Shown here piece after piece: positions 29,630 through 31,414 of a stretch of 31,414 nt of DNA (its first letter is position 1; the number at the start of each line of letters is the position of its first letter). A model generated the notes under the pieces. The model saw only the letters and a list, made by a program, of their open reading frames with translations. It searched no databases and was not told the origin of the DNA. The stretch spans positions 1-31,414 of IMG/VR virus record IMGVR_UViG_3300032291_000696. One strand, written 5' to 3'. This DNA comes from a virus. The translations under genes and the position numbers were made by a program.

Positions 29630-30303
29630 ATATAGCCGTAATTTTACTAACCCTAAATAGAAACGACTTAACAAAACGCGTTGTTGACCATAATTTTAAA
29701 AATTCAGGTTATAACGCGGATTGTTTTTTAGTTGACAATGGAAGTGACGAAGTCCCTTACGAAATGTACAATTGGACAAACTGCAATGTTTCTTCAAAAC
29801 AAAGGGGAATTGCAGCCGGTGTTAATGCCGGATTAAAAATGACCAAAGCATACGACGGCGTTTGTATTTTAGCAAATGATATTTTGCTTCCTGAAAATTG
29901 GCTTTTAAAGTGGGTTAATTATTCAAACTTAATACCAAAAACCGGTATTATTGGGATTCATTGCGTTGAACATTTGCCGCCATTAACGGACGGGGTGCAT
30001 AAAGTACACACACCTTTTGGCGACAATTATTTGACAAGGGAATTGATTGATACTATTGGCGGGTACAATGAAGAATATGACCCTTACGGAATGCAAGACC
30101 AAGACTTTGCCGAACGCGCAAATATTGCAGGATTTACAAACTATTATATTCCTGACCTACGTTCTGAACATATTGGACACGACGTCGGAAATGGCACAGA
30201 ATACCGCAGAATGAAGGACGAAAGTTTAGCACGTGCGCAGTCCATTTGGGAAAAATACCAACCTATTTACCATACAGAAAAAAAGATTAAATGCGCATTT
30301 TAG
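29626..30303 (+). CDS. Family 2-like glycosyltransferase
   Basis: A 225-aa protein with a GT-A fold start: NIAVILLTLNRNDLTKRVVD, then FLVDNGSDE and GIAAGVNAGLK, followed by VCILANDILLPENWL where ND replaces the DxD metal motif. A later GGYNEEYDPYGMQDQDFAER segment supplies the acceptor-side acidic residues (QDQDF). It should transfer a sugar from a nucleotide sugar to an acceptor; the acceptor may be virion protein, phage DNA or host surface glycan. It starts in ATGA and overlaps the next gene by 13 bases. Confidence 0.85.
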   Translation: MNIAVILLTLNRNDLTKRVVDHNFKNSGYNADCFLVDNGSDEVPYEMYNWTNCNVSSKQRGIAAGVNAGLKMTKAYDGVCILANDILLPENWLLKWVNYSNLIPKTGIIGIHCVEHLPPLTDGVHKVHTPFGDNYLTRELIDTIGGYNEEYDPYGMQDQDFAERANIAGFTNYYIPDLRSEHIGHDVGNGTEYRRMKDESLARAQSIWEKYQPIYHTEKKIKCAF

Positions 30304-31298
30304 CAATTACAAGTAAAACAAGCGGCGTCGGTTACCATAGAATCATTATGCCAATAGTCAATATGCAAAAAGACTATTGTTTAATGACTGACACGTTAAG
30401 CGAAGAAACATTTGAAGGCAATTATGATATTGTTGTTATGAATCGTATGCTTGCAAATGTAACGCCCGAACAAATGGACGGTTACCGCAAAAAGTACGGC
30501 TTCAAATTGGTTGTTGATAACGACGACTTTTGGCATTTAGACCCTTCGCATTTATTGTACGAACGATATATCCTAAATAATATACCGCAACAGATTATAG
30601 ATTGGATTCGTATTGCTGACCTTTGCACCGTTACGCACGAACGTTTAGCTGAAGAAGTTAAACCTTACAATTCAAATATTGAAATTATCCCAAACGCTAT
30701 TCCATACGGCGAAGAACAATTTAAAGATTTTAAAAAGGATTCAGACCTTGTTCGTTTATTTTGGTCAGGTTCAGGCACACACGGAAAGGATATGGAAATA
30801 TTACGCAATCCAATGAAGCGCGTTAATTTTCCTGTGCGAACAGTAATTGCAGGATATAATGAAGGCGAAAAACCAATTTGGGACGGAATGATTGCCGCAT
30901 TTACTAACGGCTTAAAATTAAACCCGACGATTTACAATTACAACGAAGTAACTTCATATATGGCGGCATATGCGGATTCAGATATTTCATTAATTCCTTT
31001 GGTTAATTCCAAATTCAATTCAATGAAGTCAAATTTAAAGGTATTAGAAACCGCAGCAAAGAAGAACCCGGTAATTATTAGCAACGTACACCCTTACAAG
31101 GGGTTTTATCACGCCTGTTATGTCAATAATCAGAAGGATTGGTATTATTGGATTAAGTTGTTAACCAAAGACCCTGACGCCCGTAAATGTTACGGTAATG
31201 CTTTGTATGACTATTGCAATAGGAACTTTAACTTGCACGAAGTAAACAAACGCCGTTTTGCTATTTACAATAAACTAATTAGCAATGCCGATAATTAA
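30291..31298 (+). CDS. GT-B-type glycosyltransferase
   Basis: A 335-aa protein with two Rossmann-like halves: MRILAITSKTSGVGYHRIIM at the start, LVVDNDDFWHLDPSH near residue 72, IEIIPNAIPYGEEQF near 129, LFWSGSGTHGKDMEILR near 153 and a C-terminal ISLIPLVNSKFNSMKSNLKV segment that carries the nucleotide-sugar binding pattern (family 1/4-like). No signal peptide. The start of the HAD fusion gene lies 14 bases before its stop, so the sugar genes run directly into the packaging operon. Confidence 0.82.
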   Translation: MRILAITSKTSGVGYHRIIMPIVNMQKDYCLMTDTLSEETFEGNYDIVVMNRMLANVTPEQMDGYRKKYGFKLVVDNDDFWHLDPSHLLYERYILNNIPQQIIDWIRIADLCTVTHERLAEEVKPYNSNIEIIPNAIPYGEEQFKDFKKDSDLVRLFWSGSGTHGKDMEILRNPMKRVNFPVRTVIAGYNEGEKPIWDGMIAAFTNGLKLNPTIYNYNEVTSYMAAYADSDISLIPLVNSKFNSMKSNLKVLETAAKKNPVIISNVHPYKGFYHACYVNNQKDWYYWIKLLTKDPDARKCYGNALYDYCNRNFNLHEVNKRRFAIYNKLISNADN

Positions 31299-31414
31299 AT
31301 GTTCAAACGGGAAATATAGAATTGGTTCAGGTGCGTGCATATACGACACAGAAGAAAAAGCAACCAAAGTTTGGCAGGCAATATTAGCTTCAGGCGCTTA
31401 TGCAGCCGACGAAA
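31285..31414 (+). CDS. HAD-like fusion gene, 5' part (continues at position 1)
   Basis: ATG 31285 opens MPIIKCSNGKYRIGSGAC and the frame runs off the window end; on the closed circle it continues in frame from base 3 to the stop at 743. This part encodes the N-terminal module, which I recall as a stand-alone or fused small domain in phage structural proteins (xKCxxGKYRIGxGxC, then a helix rich in Ala). It overlaps the glycosyltransferase by 14 bases. Confidence 0.85.
   Translation, partial: MPIIKCSNGKYRIGSGACIYDTEEKATKVWQAILASGAYAADE
31292..31414. repeat. Terminal direct repeat, right copy
   Basis: Identical to bases 1-123. See the left copy for interpretation. Removing one copy leaves a 31,291-bp circle in which the HAD fusion gene is intact. 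Confidence 0.97.

Noticed and set aside
1-31414. CRISPR array, insertion sequence, integrase or tRNA genes
   Set aside because: No spaced direct repeats of CRISPR size, no transposase or recombinase motifs, and no cloverleaf-like sequence were found by reading the window.

Overview
The window is a complete or near-complete genome of a tailed phage that very probably infects a member of the Bacteroidetes. Its last 123 bases (31292-31414) repeat its first 123 exactly, and one gene reads through the join, so the sequence closes into a circle of 31,291 bp. All genes lie on the + strand, are tightly packed and often overlap at ATGA or TAATG. The host assignment rests on two promoters with the Bacteroidetes-type TTTG-N21-TAnnTTTG pattern, A/T-rich starts without clear Shine-Dalgarno sequences, and the resemblance of most proteins to families I associate with Flavobacterium- and Bacteroides-type phages. 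I see no integrase, CI-like repressor, tRNA gene, DNA polymerase or helicase, so a lytic phage relying on host replication enzymes is the simplest reading.

Layout. (1) Join to 2664: a HAD-like phosphatase fusion, an HNH nuclease, a tiny basic protein, and small and large terminase. (2) 2665-4292: an operator-like repeat region and a strong promoter, then seven small genes (24-119 aa) with hairpin-rich spacers. (3) 4279-11426: tail module with a chaperone pair that may use a -1 frameshift, a neck protein, two large tail/baseplate proteins and the tape measure. (4) 11455-17716: head module in the order XkdF-like protease, scaffold, major capsid, small structural proteins, portal, head-tail adaptor and a tail-terminator-like protein. 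(5) 17716-22240: fibre with a C-terminal S74 self-cleaving chaperone, then membrane/lysis genes and an M15 peptidase endolysin. (6) 22241-23618: a DEDD exonuclease with a zinc ribbon and small genes. (7) 23619-28143: a second promoter nearly identical to the first, then ERF recombinase, an SSB/DUF736-like protein, a free-standing DnaA domain IV, a structured RNA leader, the replication initiator carrying an embedded repeat array, and a VRR-NUC nuclease. (8) 28122 to the end: a sigma-like regulator, a membrane protein, an AT-hook protein, an acyltransferase and two glycosyltransferases, leading into the HAD fusion.

How it may work together. Two matched promoters with shared upstream repeats suggest co-regulated firing of the small-gene/tail block and the replication block. 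The replication locus combines a DnaA-box-binding protein, a 7-nt kissing-loop RNA element directly before the initiator gene, and four 11-bp iterons inside that gene followed by purine-rich and AT-rich DNA, an arrangement like the lambda O/ori locus. The sigma-like protein could control the late genes. The sugar-transfer genes sit just before the packaging genes and could modify virions or the host surface.

The most noteworthy unexplained signals are the kissing-loop element (26106-26191), the embedded iterons (26531-26572), the paired promoters and repeats, the tandem dyads at 14315-14429, the frameshift candidate at 4757-4765, and the three-part HAD fusion across the join. No stretch longer than 300 bases lacks a gene; the two largest gaps are 2665-2851 and 14244-14427, and both hold regulatory-looking structure.
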